From: Nitrospirota bacterium
Lineage (GTDB): Bacteria; Nitrospirota; Thermodesulfovibrionia; UBA6902
Direction of reading: 5' to 3'
NCBI GenBank assembly: GCA_016214845.1
Contig: JACRMS010000014.1
Location: 1-64,000 of the forward strand
DNA: 64,000 bases
Shown piece by piece: positions 52,570 to 62,441 of this stretch (position 1 is its first letter; the number at the start of each line of letters is the position of its first letter). A program made the position numbers and the translations under genes. The notes beneath the pieces are model-generated. The model was not told the origin of the DNA and ran no database searches. It saw only the letters and a list, made by a program, of their open reading frames with translations.

Positions 52570-53943
52570 TTAATGCTGTATTCCCGAATACGGCAGGGGG
52601 ACCGCTCCTTTCCTGCCCCTTCTCTCTTCCAGTAATTTGCTCGCCGCGATCCTCTCGTTCAGTCTCTTTCTTATCGCGTCCTCATCCTTCCATGCGTATC
52701 TTGCCGCATGTCTGAGGGGCTTTTCATCGACAAGCGCGAGTTCAGGCTCTGAGAACGGCGCAAGCCTTTCCAGAAAATCCATGAATGTCATTACAACTGC
52801 CCCCCTGAAAAACTGGAGCGCGGGATTATTCACCCAGAGCTGGTCTGCGTATATAAAGTATTTGTACGGGGTGTCTCCAACCCCGTCCCTGTCGCTGTCA
52901 AACCCTTCGTATTTGTCCCAGTAGTTTCTTTCCCATGAACCTTTTGCAAGCCCCCTCGTCCCTGATACGGTCACGTCCTGTATGTTCCATTTAAAGATAT
53001 TCCCTTCAAATATATTGTTTACACGTGTGCCGTCTGTAACAAACGACACCGCCTCGTTGTTGAAGACCAGTTCGTTGTTAATAAAATAATTATAGGTGTC
53101 AGGCTCAAACGGCGACTGGTCCACGCCGATGCCGCGTGAACAATAGATTATCCTGTTGTTTTTGCAGACGGTCTCGGAAGCCTCCTTGAGCCCTATGCCC
53201 ATGCCCGTTGCGCCGGGAGACCTCATTATCGTATTGCCTTCAATAACTATCCCGTTGGAGTACATGTTATAGATGCCGACGGAATTATTATTGAAGGTAT
53301 TATTTCTTACAAAATTGACGTCGGAGAACATGAAGTGAAGGCTGTACCTTGAATTGGTCACTGTGTTGTTCTCAATGTTGTTGCCCATCGAATACCAGAC
53401 AACGATGTCCCGCGAATCTGTAATCTTGTTGCCTGTAAAATTATTATTATCGCTCCACCATACCCATATCCCGTCGCCCCGCAGGCCGAGGTCATAGGGC
53501 AATGATGAGATCTCATTGTCCTTTACCAGATTGCGATGGGAATTCTGGAGGTTTATCCCGAAGAGACTTTTTTCGATCTTATTGTTCGTTATTTCACAGC
53601 GTGAGGAATCAAAGAGAGCAATGGCCGCGTCTATCATGTCGTGCCTGTCCCCCGTATTGATCACCTTCAGATTTTTTATCCTGACACTGTTGGCCTTTAT
53701 GATGATCACCGTGCCCTTCTTCTGCCCGTCTACCGTCGCTTCGCCGGCGCCGTCGATTGTGAGGGGTTTATTTATCACCACAGGGCCGGTGTAAACATTC
53801 CTGCCAAGCACAATGGTTGAATTTTCAGCAGCATGGTCCACGAGCTCCTGCAAGTTTGCCTGCGTTGTTTCCTGTTTCGCGGCGGCAGATATACTCAGGA
53901 GAAGAACGAAAATACAAAGACCGGACAGTTTCTTAAGATCCAT
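52570..53943 (-). CDS. nosD: NosD periplasmic copper-cluster assembly protein
   Basis: 457 aa, Sec signal (about 1-22), then a right-handed beta-helix of CASH-type repeats (GEATVDGQKKGTVIIIKANS ... NNFTGNKITDSRDIVVWYS ... NNIENNTVTNSRYSLHF). Family protein required for the CuZ site of NosZ. The C-terminal about 70 residues after the helix are charged. It starts 3 bp after the nosC stop. Confidence 0.95.
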   Translation of the reverse strand: MDLKKLSGLCIFVLLLSISAAAKQETTQANLQELVDHAAENSTIVLGRNVYTGPVVINKPLTIDGAGEATVDGQKKGTVIIIKANSVRIKNLKVINTGDRHDMIDAAIALFDSSRCEITNNKIEKSLFGINLQNSHRNLVKDNEISSLPYDLGLRGDGIWVWWSDNNNFTGNKITDSRDIVVWYSMGNNIENNTVTNSRYSLHFMFSDVNFVRNNTFNNNSVGIYNMYSNGIVIEGNTIMRSPGATGMGIGLKEASETVCKNNRIIYCSRGIGVDQSPFEPDTYNYFINNELVFNNEAVSFVTDGTRVNNIFEGNIFKWNIQDVTVSGTRGLAKGSWERNYWDKYEGFDSDRDGVGDTPYKYFIYADQLWVNNPALQFFRGAVVMTFMDFLERLAPFSEPELALVDEKPLRHAARYAWKDEDAIRKRLNERIAASKLLEERRGRKGAVPLPYSGIQH

Positions 53944-53946
53944 CCA

Positions 53947-54339
53947 TTATTTCTTCTCCTTTTTCTCCCCGCGCTTCTCTTCCTTCCTTTCAGCAGGCTT
54001 TGCCAAAGATTTAAGGTACTCATAAATAAGCTCCGCGTCTTTCGGCTCAACGCCCTGCTCCGGCATATGGAGATTGAATGCCTCGATCATGTCCTTTACC
54101 ATGGGCTCGTCATAATGTTTTTTTGGATTGAGGATAAAATCGATTATCCAGTCTTTGGGCCGGTTTTCTGTGACGTAGGTCAGATCGGGGCCGTTCCAGT
54201 CTTTACCCGGCACATGACAGCCCGAGCAGCCGTACGTGTCAAATGCCTCTTTGGCCTTATCGGGCTCTGTTCCTGCAATTGACAAAGCTCCGGCCAGAAT
54301 ACAGCCCGCCACGATGAGAAGCAGTAGAAAGTTTTTCAC
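53947..54339 (-). CDS. nosC: Small c-type cytochrome of the nos cluster
   Basis: 130 aa from a GTG at 54339 with AAGGAGG at the right distance; a TTG farther up overlaps that site. Signal or anchor helix (about 1-24), one heme site CSGCH near residue 39, and Met residues (LHMPEQ) as the likely axial ligand. The C-terminus is a charged Lys/Glu tail. Probable electron donor to NosZ, as NosC1/C2 in clade II clusters. Confidence 0.85.
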   Translation of the reverse strand: MKNFLLLLIVAGCILAGALSIAGTEPDKAKEAFDTYGCSGCHVPGKDWNGPDLTYVTENRPKDWIIDFILNPKKHYDEPMVKDMIEAFNLHMPEQGVEPKDAELIYEYLKSLAKPAERKEEKRGEKKEKK

Positions 54340-54360
54340 CGGTTTATGACCTCCTTCCAA

Positions 54361-54450
54361 ATCTCCCCCTTTGGAAAAGGGGGATTAAGGGGGATTTTTT
54401 AATTATAGTGTTTGCAAATCCCCCCTCACCCCCCTTTGCTAAAGGGGGGA
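54361..54450. repeat. Double palindromic repeat inside the nos operon
   Basis: Two strong hairpins: CCCCCTTT-GGA-AAAGGGGG (54365-54383) and CCCCCCTTT-GCT-AAAGGGGGG (54429-54449), joined by AGGGGGATTTTTT and AAATCCCCCC that can pair as well. It lies between the 132-aa gene and nosC in the 175-bp intercistronic gap. Confidence 0.85.
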
Positions 54451-54514
54451 ATATATATGAGGAATCATTAATAAAATTATTCCTTTTTGAAGCCCCGCCT
54501 TGCATGGGGGAGCT

Positions 54515-54913
54515 TCACTTCTGCTGTGCCGCTGCTTCAGCGTCCACAACCATCTTCTGCGCCAGCAATCCCTGGGTTGCAACCTTCACCTGGTACTGCC
54601 AGTACTGATTGGCCCAGCCGTATGCCTTTTCCCATTCGCCCCTGGCGGCAAGCGCCTCGGCCTTCTTCTTTGCCTCCTCGCCGTAACCGGCCTGATCGAG
54701 GGCGTCTTCCACTGTATTTTTTGCGGTGGGATAATTTTCATAATGATGGTCTTTCAGCCACTGGACCACCCCGTCAATTACTTTCTGGGTATCCGTGCAT
54801 TCTTTCATCTGTTTTTCATACCCTGCCTTGTAATCAACTTCCTGCGCAGCCGCATGAAAGGCAAACGGCAGTGTTATCAATACAAAGAATATGAAATATC
54901 TCAAATGTCTCAT
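54515..54913 (-). CDS. Small periplasmic protein after nosZ, unknown function
   Basis: 132 aa, signal peptide (about 1-23, ending HAAAQE), mature part all-helical and charged (EVDYKAGYEKQMKECTD ... KKKAEALAARGEWEKAYGW). It has only one Cys, so no heme site. I do not recognise it. Its position 11 bp after nosZ suggests a NosZ-related role such as assembly or electron-carrier docking (inference). Confidence 0.75.
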   Translation of the reverse strand: MRHLRYFIFFVLITLPFAFHAAAQEVDYKAGYEKQMKECTDTQKVIDGVVQWLKDHHYENYPTAKNTVEDALDQAGYGEEAKKKAEALAARGEWEKAYGWANQYWQYQVKVATQGLLAQKMVVDAEAAAQQK

Positions 54914-54924
54914 GTCTTGCCCTC

Positions 54925-56880
54925 CTATGGCTTTACAAGAAGGTAACCCATCATTTCGAGGTGGAGCGCTGAACAGAACTCTGTGCAGTAGTACGGATAT
55001 ACTCCTTCTTTATCTGCTGTAAATTCAAATGTTGCGGTCTTTCCCGGCTCAAGGCTCATATGAGCGCTGTAGCCGTATATGCCGAAGCCGTGTGTTTCAT
55101 CTTCCGCCCTCTCAAGGTTAGTCACATGGATAATGACCTTGTTGCCTTTCTTCACCTCGATACGCTCAGGATTTATATGGCTTCTTATGGATGTGGCAAA
55201 CACTTCGACAACATTACCCTTGCGGACGATCTTTTCCTTGCCTGCCATTGTCGCATATGAGGATGCTTCTCCTGTCCTGAAATCGGTGCCAGTCTTATAG
55301 CGGACTACTGGCTTCAGCAGTTTCGCGTTGATTATGGAGACATTATGCGGTTCTCCAATCGGTATCGGCAAATCGTAAAGCAGTTCCAGTTTGTCGCCTG
55401 TTATGTCAATGAGCTGGTGGTTTTGAGGATGCAATGGGCCGATCGGATTAAACCGGTCCACCGCAAGTTTGTTAAGCGCGATCAGATATTTCCCCTGCGG
55501 TTTTACTGTGTCGCCATGCGGAGCTACAAGATGGCCGATGTTATAATGCACCTGGATCTTGTCGAGTACCTGCAATTTTTTGAAATCCCACTTCACAACA
55601 GCTGAATCAACATAAAGGGATGTGTATACAATTCCATCCTGTGAATCATATTGCGTATGCAATGGGCCAAGGCCGAGCTGTACCTGCCCGTAAAGCGCCT
55701 TCTTGAGATCGAGTATGGGGATGCCGAACGGGTCCTTCCCCGCGAAATCCCTGCTGTCAATGAGCGTCTTTATCTTCTGAAAGTCATAAACAGAGGCGTG
55801 AGTGTCGAGTTTCCCGCAGACGATCATGTACTGGCCTGTCGGGTCTACATCAACGCCATGCGGACTTTTGGGCTCGGGGACCAGAAACAGGAGCCCCTTT
55901 TTGACAAGTGTGTCAATTGGAACAACTTTATGGCCGTTAATGACTTTGAAATTTCCTGCGGCTACTTCACTCTCTACGCCCTTCCAGTTAATCACATGCA
56001 GATAGTCGGTATCTCTTGCCGACATGCCGGCCTCATTAGGTGCGTTTCCTTCCTCTATACCGCCCGTGTACATTTCTGAATTAAATGAGTTTGTGAACGC
56101 CCACCCGTCCGATACGAGCTTTCCCAGATCAGCAAGGTCCTGCATGTACGGCGGAAGTTCCACGGAGAAGGAATTCTTTTCGTCGATCCTTCCTTTGCTC
56201 CTGTCGAACTTCCAGAAGGTCATTGCGCCCCGGTATTTTTCCTTGTACCTGGAGATCGGATAGTATTTGTTCTCAAGAGGCGCTGCATACTGTGAGGTTT
56301 CTATCACGTAATCAGTATTCGGCGTTACAAACGCCCCGCCGTGGTCTGACTTCATGACCGGATTTTTCACAATCTGTTTTGTGGTGAAGTCTTTGAGGTC
56401 TATGACCGCAACCCTTGCATGCGCCTTGTCATTGATAAAGGCATACTCGCCGTCATAGTCGCCGTTGGTCTCTGAAAAATGCGGGTGGTGTGTATCTCCC
56501 CAGTTCACGTCCTTGCCGTTGACCCTTCCGCCTGCAAGTATCTCCCTGCTTTCCTGGTCATAGCCGTATCCCTGCCAGGGCTCAGGAGTGAATACGCCGA
56601 CGACCTTCAGGATACGCATCGAAGGCACGCCGTAGACAATCACCTGCCCGCTCTGTCCGCCTGATGACAAGGCAATGTAAGGGTCATATTTGCCTGTCGG
56701 CGTATAGGTCTTTGCCGCGGCAAGTATGTCCTTTTCGGTAAGCCCTCTTTCTTTCATCACAGCTTCCAGCGATTGCGCCCTTTGCTGTGTAAGTGCGGGG
56801 ACCGTAAACAGGCCAAGCAGGATTATTACTGCCAATGCCAACAGGTACCACGTCTTATAGGTTTTTTTAAATTTTGCCAT
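54925..56880 (-). CDS. nosZ: Nitrous oxide reductase, Sec-exported (clade II type)
   Basis: Periplasmic N2O reductase, 651 aa. The N-terminus has a plain hydrophobic Sec signal without twin arginines, the clade II trait. The seven-bladed propeller holds CuZ-type His residues (DTHHPHFSE, SDHGGAF, SPHGVDVD, APHGD, GEPHNV). The C-terminal cupredoxin domain has the CuA ligands His597, Cys632, Cys636, His640 and Met643 (CTEFCSALHLEMMG). All expected ligands appear intact. GGAGGGGGAA precedes the ATG. First gene of the nos operon. Confidence 0.97.
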   Translation of the reverse strand: MAKFKKTYKTWYLLALAVIILLGLFTVPALTQQRAQSLEAVMKERGLTEKDILAAAKTYTPTGKYDPYIALSSGGQSGQVIVYGVPSMRILKVVGVFTPEPWQGYGYDQESREILAGGRVNGKDVNWGDTHHPHFSETNGDYDGEYAFINDKAHARVAVIDLKDFTTKQIVKNPVMKSDHGGAFVTPNTDYVIETSQYAAPLENKYYPISRYKEKYRGAMTFWKFDRSKGRIDEKNSFSVELPPYMQDLADLGKLVSDGWAFTNSFNSEMYTGGIEEGNAPNEAGMSARDTDYLHVINWKGVESEVAAGNFKVINGHKVVPIDTLVKKGLLFLVPEPKSPHGVDVDPTGQYMIVCGKLDTHASVYDFQKIKTLIDSRDFAGKDPFGIPILDLKKALYGQVQLGLGPLHTQYDSQDGIVYTSLYVDSAVVKWDFKKLQVLDKIQVHYNIGHLVAPHGDTVKPQGKYLIALNKLAVDRFNPIGPLHPQNHQLIDITGDKLELLYDLPIPIGEPHNVSIINAKLLKPVVRYKTGTDFRTGEASSYATMAGKEKIVRKGNVVEVFATSIRSHINPERIEVKKGNKVIIHVTNLERAEDETHGFGIYGYSAHMSLEPGKTATFEFTADKEGVYPYYCTEFCSALHLEMMGYLLVKP

Positions 56881-57106
56881 TTCCCCCTCCTTTCAATGAA
56901 GGATGAAAGTACGTTAAGTGATTGAATTGATAAAGTTGTTTGTTTATTTAGATAGATACTCTTTTACTCACCTCCCTGTAAGAGAAGGCTATCACCATGC
57001 CATGCTATGTCAAATTAAATTTGCTTATCTGTTTATTGGAAAAAAATAAGTTAGGGGAATAAAAGCAGATGTAGTAAGGAAGACCCTTTCAGGTTCACTT
57101 TAAAAA
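56881..57106 (-). promoter_or_regulatory. Upstream region of the nos operon
   Basis: Non-coding, about 226 bp before nosZ. It contains a short perfect palindrome CAAATT-A-AATTTG (57011-57023) and AT-rich stretches. I see no clear FNR box or -10/-35 pair, so the control of nos is not read from here. Confidence 0.35.
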
Positions 57107-57137
57107 AATAACCCTGCGCCGGTAAAGCAGGGTTATT
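57107..57137 (-). terminator. Intrinsic terminator of the DUF6448 gene
   Basis: On the minus strand AATAACCCTGC pairs with GCAGGGTTATT across a 9-nt loop and is followed by T residues (plus-strand A-run at 57102-57108). It separates the DUF6448 transcript from the nos operon. Confidence 0.85.
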
Positions 57138-57172
57138 GAGATAAACAGGAAAGTTAGATATTTGTTTAAATT

Positions 57173-57811
57173 CTAATGTTGATGCACTTCCGGCCCGGGC
57201 GTCTCCGCTCCCTCGTGATGTTCAACTTTAGCAGTCGCATCATTGTATAAACGTTCTACGTAATGGGTGAACACAACATAGGCTTCAACATATTCCCTGC
57301 CTGCCTCGACGCTTTCACCGGCATGTTTTTTGGTCTCTTTTGCGTGTGCAAATTTCTCCCGTATCCCTTTTGCGACTGCATCGGTTACATGTTTCACAAG
57401 CGTATCCGCAGAACCGCTTTCCAGCGCCTTGTCTGATTCCACAATGACCGGCTCAACAGCTTCGCCGGGTTTCAGTCCCGTGTAAGGCGCTCCTTCACCT
57501 GCGCGATGGACCCGCACAAGAGTTTCAAAGAAATACATGTCCGCAAGTTCTTTTGCCTCTTTGCCCTGTTTCCTGACGGCCAATGTTTTCTTGAAGGCTT
57601 CGTTTATCTCCCCCTCATTTTCCTTCTTCACCCATTTCAGAATCTGCTTGATGTCGCTTTTTTCAAGCGCTACTCTCGCTTCCTTCACCACTGGCCCTTC
57701 AAGGGTGTCACAGTGGGCACTGACAATATTAGGAGTAAGTCCAAAAACAATAATTGATATATCAAATATAAGTATTGATACGTTTCTGATAAAATTTAAC
57801 TTTGCAGTCAT
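57173..57811 (-). CDS. DUF6448 family exported protein
   Basis: 212 aa, N-terminal signal or anchor (about 10-31), mature part beginning AHCDTLEGPVVKEA, helical, with DMYFFETLVRVHRAGEGAPY as the most conserved-looking part and a His-rich tail (HHEGAETPGPEVHQH). I recall this as DUF6448. The His/Cys content could mean metal binding, but no function is known to me. AAAAGGAGGATAAA precedes the ATG. A terminator follows. Confidence 0.75.
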   Translation of the reverse strand: MTAKLNFIRNVSILIFDISIIVFGLTPNIVSAHCDTLEGPVVKEARVALEKSDIKQILKWVKKENEGEINEAFKKTLAVRKQGKEAKELADMYFFETLVRVHRAGEGAPYTGLKPGEAVEPVIVESDKALESGSADTLVKHVTDAVAKGIREKFAHAKETKKHAGESVEAGREYVEAYVVFTHYVERLYNDATAKVEHHEGAETPGPEVHQH

Positions 57812-57936
57812 TTTATCCTCCTTTTGTTTTTTTTATGGTTTACGTCAAAAGTCTATCATCTGTGAAATAAATTGCAACAGAAAAAAATTTTAATAATATC
57901 AAATCTCTTAAACCTAATTTTTATTGTCCGGGAGCC

Positions 57937-60195
57937 CTATTTCTTATCCAACTCCTCCCTTATCTTTTTGAGAAGGTCTATCGGCGATACCGGTTTAAAT
58001 ATCAAGGTCATCTCTTTTTCCAGCAGTCCCTTCTGCTGAATGATGTCGGCAGTATATCCGCTTATGAATATTGCCCTTATGCCGGACTTTATCTTCCTGA
58101 TTTCATCAAATGCCGCTTTCCCGCTTTTCTTCGGCATTATAAGATCAGATAAAAAAAGCTCTATGATGTCCTTGTGCTCCAGGAACTTACTCACTGCATC
58201 TTCTCCGTCCGCTGCCTCTATTACCTTATAGCCGAATTCATCGAGTACGGATTTTGTAAGCTGTCTCAATGATTCATCATCCTCCGCAAGGAGTATCACT
58301 TCAGAGCCGCGCTGGGGATATTCAGTCTTTGAGGTCATGCCCTCTGACTGAATATCTTCCGCTATTAACGGCAGGTAAATCCTGAATATTGTGCCCGCCC
58401 CGGGTTCGCTGTAGACATTAATGTATCCTTCATGCTGTTTAATGATTCCATAGACTATAGAAAGCCCGAGCCCCGTGCCCTTCCCCGGCTCCTTTGTTGT
58501 AAAGAACGGTTCGAATATTTTTTGCTTCGTGTTCTCATTCATGCCTGTGCCGTTATCCGTCACTGTTATGAGAGCGTATCTTCCGGGACTGCCGTATCCA
58601 TGCGCCCTTATGAATTCGTTATCAATCCTGCTCTTTTCTGTTGCAATTGTAAATGTACCTCCTTTCGGCAGGGCATCCCTTGCGTTTGTTGCCAGATTTA
58701 TTAAAACCTGCTCAAGCTGCCCTGAGTCGGCAAGAACCTTCAGGGCTTCTTCACTCAGCATTGTTCTGACTTTTATATCCTCTCCCATTATTCTTAACAA
58801 AAACTTTTCCACTCTCTTTATTATCCCGTTAAGGCCGACCGGCTTTTTGTCTGTTATCTGCTTTCTGCTGAAGGCGAGAAGGCTTTGCGTGAGGTAAGAT
58901 GCTTTGTCTGTTGCCTCAAGCATATGTTCTATATTCAGGCGCAGCGGATCGTCATTTGCCATCTTCAGAAGGGTGACATGCCCGTAGCCGATTATCGCTG
59001 AAAGAATATTGTTGAAATCATGTGCGACCCCGCCGGCAAGCTGCCCTACGGCCTCCATCTTCTGGGCCTGGCGCAGTTGCTCTTCGAGCTTTTTCTTCTC
59101 GGTTATGTCAACCAATGAAGCCATCATGCAGATTGGCTTCCCCTCATCGTCTCTGACCATATTGGCCGATAACTCAACAATAAACGCGGAACCGTCTTTT
59201 CTCAGGGCCCCCCGCTCTCCTGCCCATTCTCCTTTATTCCTCAGCGCTTCAACTATCTCAGTCGACTTGTCTTTTACCTGCCAGAACTTTGTGCAGTGCA
59301 TCCCAAGGACTTCATCCTCACTCTCGTATCCCCATAATTTAAGGAAAACAGGATTTACATAAGTCAGATTGGCTTCAAGATCGGCAAGGACCATCGCATT
59401 GGTGGATGATTTAATGGCCCAGTCCATGACCTTCAGCCTTTTCTCCATCTTTTTCTGTTCGGTAATGTCTCTGGCGATGTGAACGCCGCCGGTTACTTCG
59501 CCCTTATCATCAAGAATGGGGGAGACTGTTACCAATAACGGCCGTCCGATATGCGGGTCGTCAATCTCGACGGTCTCGGTTCTTTTTGATTTCAGCATCT
59601 TGTCGAGAGGACACTCAGGCCATTTCCCCTGGGTACCGTGAAAAATCTTGTAACAATGTTCTCCAACAAGATCTTCAGGTTTTATTCCCTTGAAATCAGC
59701 CAATGCCTTGTTCACTTTCGTGCACCTGAAATCCTTGTCATGCACAGAAACAAAATCCGATATCGAGTCAAAGGTGTGCTGCCACTCGGTTGCCGCTCTT
59801 TTTAACAGTTCATCTGTACGCTTATGCTCTGTAATGTCTCTTGCAACCTCAATTCCGGCAATGATCTTCCCTGACGAATCCCTTATCGGGGATGCGGTAA
59901 TTTCAACATGGAGGATGCCCCGTTCAGTTGCAGCGCTCCTCTCGGTTGTATGGCTCATGCCATCCTTAAAAGCCATATCAACAGGGCAGCCTTCACAGAC
60001 TTCGTCCCTGCATTCGTAGACTTTGTAGCAATACTCTCCAAGGTGATCGCCGATAAGTTTCCTGTGTGCCTGATTTTGATATAAGACCCTGAAATCGGTG
60101 CCCTGAATGCTCACGGCGTCTCCAATGACTTCGAGTATCCCCTGTTTTATCATCTCGTCAATCTGATCTTTTACTGCTTTGTCTTGGTGTTCCAT
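57937..60195 (-). CDS. PAS-rich hybrid histidine kinase
   Basis: 752 aa, soluble. Three PAS/PAC units (about 12-130, 135-250, 258-375); the first two contain Cys clusters ([16 protein letters not shown]), of the type found in redox or heme-linked PAS domains. HisKA follows with the phospho-acceptor His392 in GGVAHDFNN, then an HATPase domain ([32 protein letters not shown]) and a C-terminal receiver with Asp684 (LSDLIMP). Output is probably through phosphotransfer to another regulator. It starts 20 bp after the ABC permease gene and looks like the last gene of that operon. Confidence 0.92.
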   Translation of the reverse strand: MEHQDKAVKDQIDEMIKQGILEVIGDAVSIQGTDFRVLYQNQAHRKLIGDHLGEYCYKVYECRDEVCEGCPVDMAFKDGMSHTTERSAATERGILHVEITASPIRDSSGKIIAGIEVARDITEHKRTDELLKRAATEWQHTFDSISDFVSVHDKDFRCTKVNKALADFKGIKPEDLVGEHCYKIFHGTQGKWPECPLDKMLKSKRTETVEIDDPHIGRPLLVTVSPILDDKGEVTGGVHIARDITEQKKMEKRLKVMDWAIKSSTNAMVLADLEANLTYVNPVFLKLWGYESEDEVLGMHCTKFWQVKDKSTEIVEALRNKGEWAGERGALRKDGSAFIVELSANMVRDDEGKPICMMASLVDITEKKKLEEQLRQAQKMEAVGQLAGGVAHDFNNILSAIIGYGHVTLLKMANDDPLRLNIEHMLEATDKASYLTQSLLAFSRKQITDKKPVGLNGIIKRVEKFLLRIMGEDIKVRTMLSEEALKVLADSGQLEQVLINLATNARDALPKGGTFTIATEKSRIDNEFIRAHGYGSPGRYALITVTDNGTGMNENTKQKIFEPFFTTKEPGKGTGLGLSIVYGIIKQHEGYINVYSEPGAGTIFRIYLPLIAEDIQSEGMTSKTEYPQRGSEVILLAEDDESLRQLTKSVLDEFGYKVIEAADGEDAVSKFLEHKDIIELFLSDLIMPKKSGKAAFDEIRKIKSGIRAIFISGYTADIIQQKGLLEKEMTLIFKPVSPIDLLKKIREELDKK

Positions 60196-60215
60196 TTTTG
60201 ACCTCCCAAAGTATC

Positions 60216-61328
60216 TTACCCAAGCCTCTTTTTAAACCTTAGAGAGCTCACAGTTATAACCGCTGTGCCTAACAGAAGCAGAGATATAATCTGCGGCCAC
60301 AGTATGTTTATCCAGTTGCCTTTCAGGAATATGCCCCTTATTATTACGAGAAAATATCTGAGCGGATTTATATATGTGACATACTGAATAAGCTTCGGCA
60401 TGTTCTCAATGGGAAACATAAAGCCTGACAGCAGGACGGCGGGGATATAGAAAAGAAAGGTCGCCATCAGCGCCTGCTGTTGGGTCTTTGAGATAGTAGA
60501 TATAAAAAGCCCGATACCCAGCACCGACAACAGATAGATAGCTGTCGTTAATGGCATCAGAGATATTGACCCCTTTATCGGAATATCAAACCAGAGTATC
60601 CCCACTGCGGTCACGAGAAACATGTCAAAGAAACCTATTGCCGCGAAAGGGATTGTCTTGCCAAGCATCAATTCCACCGGTTTGAGGGGCGTGACCATAA
60701 GTTGTTCCATGGTGCCTATCTCTCTTTCCCTGACAATAGCCATTGAAGTAAGAAGCAGGCAGGTCAGCATAATTACAATTGAGATGACGCCCGGCACATT
60801 ATAGTTTTTGCTTCGCAGGTCGGGATTGTACAGTGCCCTCGACCGTAAATCGATTCCAGACCTCAATGCGCCGGTCTGCTGCTTGCCCGAATCCTTTGCG
60901 TATTTCGTAATGATCCTGCTGGCATAATCCATTGCGACAGTTCCGGTATTGGAATCTGTACCGTCAATAAGTATTTGAATATTTGCCGGAGATCCCTTTT
61001 TTAGATCTGATGAAAACCCCCTGTTTATCTGGATAGCTGTGACAACCTTGCCCTTGTCCAGTAGATATTGGGCCTCGTCAGGTGATTCGGTAAAATATCT
61101 GATGCTGAAATATCCGGAAGATTCCAGCCTCCTTGCAATTTCCCGGCTCTCATACGATTTATCAAGATCATAAATGGCAGTTGAGATGTTATTCACATCA
61201 GTCGTAACTGCATAGCCGAAGGCGAGTAACTGCATTATAGGAGTAAAAAAAACAATCGCCTTCATCCGTTTGTCCCTGAAAATCTGGATGAACTCCTTTA
61301 TCACCATATTTTTTGTTCGTTCAAACAT
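60216..61328 (-). CDS. ABC-2 type permease (YbhR/YbhS-like)
   Basis: 370 aa with one N-terminal helix, a large periplasmic region (about 45-175) and five C-terminal helices, the layout of YbhS/YbhR or YhhJ drug-export permeases. REREIGTMEQLMVTPLKPVELMLGK is the conserved cytoplasmic loop. Paralogue of the next upstream gene (2-bp gap). Together they form a heterodimeric exporter. Confidence 0.9.
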   Translation of the reverse strand: MFERTKNMVIKEFIQIFRDKRMKAIVFFTPIMQLLAFGYAVTTDVNNISTAIYDLDKSYESREIARRLESSGYFSIRYFTESPDEAQYLLDKGKVVTAIQINRGFSSDLKKGSPANIQILIDGTDSNTGTVAMDYASRIITKYAKDSGKQQTGALRSGIDLRSRALYNPDLRSKNYNVPGVISIVIMLTCLLLTSMAIVREREIGTMEQLMVTPLKPVELMLGKTIPFAAIGFFDMFLVTAVGILWFDIPIKGSISLMPLTTAIYLLSVLGIGLFISTISKTQQQALMATFLFYIPAVLLSGFMFPIENMPKLIQYVTYINPLRYFLVIIRGIFLKGNWINILWPQIISLLLLGTAVITVSSLRFKKRLG

Positions 61329-61330
61329 TT

Positions 61331-62440
61331 CTACGCAATCCTCTTTTTGAATTTTCTGTTTGCAAGCAAGAATATCGTCAGGCCAAACACAACAAGAAGC
61401 GATGATTCAAACATCAGGAGGTTCAGGGGAGTTCCTTTAAGAAAAATGCCCTTCAGTATCGATACAAAATATCGGGCGGGAATTACATATGTAACAATCT
61501 GGAGCGCTTTCGGCATGTTTGATATTGAGTACATAAATCCTGAGAGCAGAAATGCCGGAAGAAATGTTGCGATCATCGAAATCTGGCTTGCAACAAGCTG
61601 GGATTTTGCCGCAATTGATATTAGTATTCCCAGGCTAAGTCCGCCGAAAAGGAATATGGATGAAAGCGCGGCGAGCAAGACGATACTCCCTCTTAGCGGA
61701 ACGTCAAATATAAAGACGGCCACCAGGACAGATACCGCCACATCAATAAAGCCGATGAGAAAATAGGGCATCAGTTTTCCGATTATCAGTTCCGGTTTTT
61801 TAACCGGCGTGGAGATCAACTGCTCCATGGTCCCCCTCTCCCATTCCCTTGCGATGGTAAGGGAAGTCAGGAGCGCTGCAATTACTGCCATTATTACGGC
61901 GATAAGTCCGGGGATTATGAAATTCCTTGACTTTAATTCCGGATTATACAAGACCCGGACACGAGGCTCTATGAGAGGTTTTATTCGTCCACCTTTTATT
62001 CTTTGTGAGTAGAGTTCAGAGATTGCGGATATATATCCAAGCGCAATGGTTGCCGTATTTGAATCGCTTCCATCAACAATCGTCTGAAGCCCTGCATTTT
62101 TACCTGCTTTTATATTTTTGGAAAAATCAGATGGTATTGATATGGCAATCTGCGCCCTGCCGGAATCAAGGTAGCTGTCAATGTCTTTGTTTGTATATGC
62201 ATTGCCGACAACCGTAAAATAGCCTGATTCCCTGAACTGCGCAACAAGTTCCCTGCTCAGGCTGCTTTTATCAAGGTCATATACGACTGTCCTGAGGTTG
62301 TTCACGTCAAGGGTTATTGCATATCCGAAGATAAAGAGGAGTATAACTGGCATCATGAATGCCATTGCAAGGCTCAAGGGATCACGACGTATCTGGATAA
62401 GTTCTTTTTTTGCTATTGCTTTGATTCTCAATAATTTCAT
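61331..62440 (-). CDS. ABC-2 type permease (YbhS/YbhR-like)
   Basis: 369 aa, same topology as its neighbour: helix near 25-45, periplasmic domain with YDLDKSSLSRELVAQFRESGYF, then five helices. The loop EWERGTMEQLISTPVKKPELIIGK is retained. The start is 1 bp after the ATPase stop. Substrate unknown. Confidence 0.9.
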   Translation of the reverse strand: MKLLRIKAIAKKELIQIRRDPLSLAMAFMMPVILLFIFGYAITLDVNNLRTVVYDLDKSSLSRELVAQFRESGYFTVVGNAYTNKDIDSYLDSGRAQIAISIPSDFSKNIKAGKNAGLQTIVDGSDSNTATIALGYISAISELYSQRIKGGRIKPLIEPRVRVLYNPELKSRNFIIPGLIAVIMAVIAALLTSLTIAREWERGTMEQLISTPVKKPELIIGKLMPYFLIGFIDVAVSVLVAVFIFDVPLRGSIVLLAALSSIFLFGGLSLGILISIAAKSQLVASQISMIATFLPAFLLSGFMYSISNMPKALQIVTYVIPARYFVSILKGIFLKGTPLNLLMFESSLLVVFGLTIFLLANRKFKKRIA

Positions 62441-62441
62441 A

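Noticed and set aside
56881-57106. FNR box before nosZ like those before norC
   Set aside because: Several TGAT/ATCA fragments occur but none with the TTGAT-N4-ATCAA spacing.
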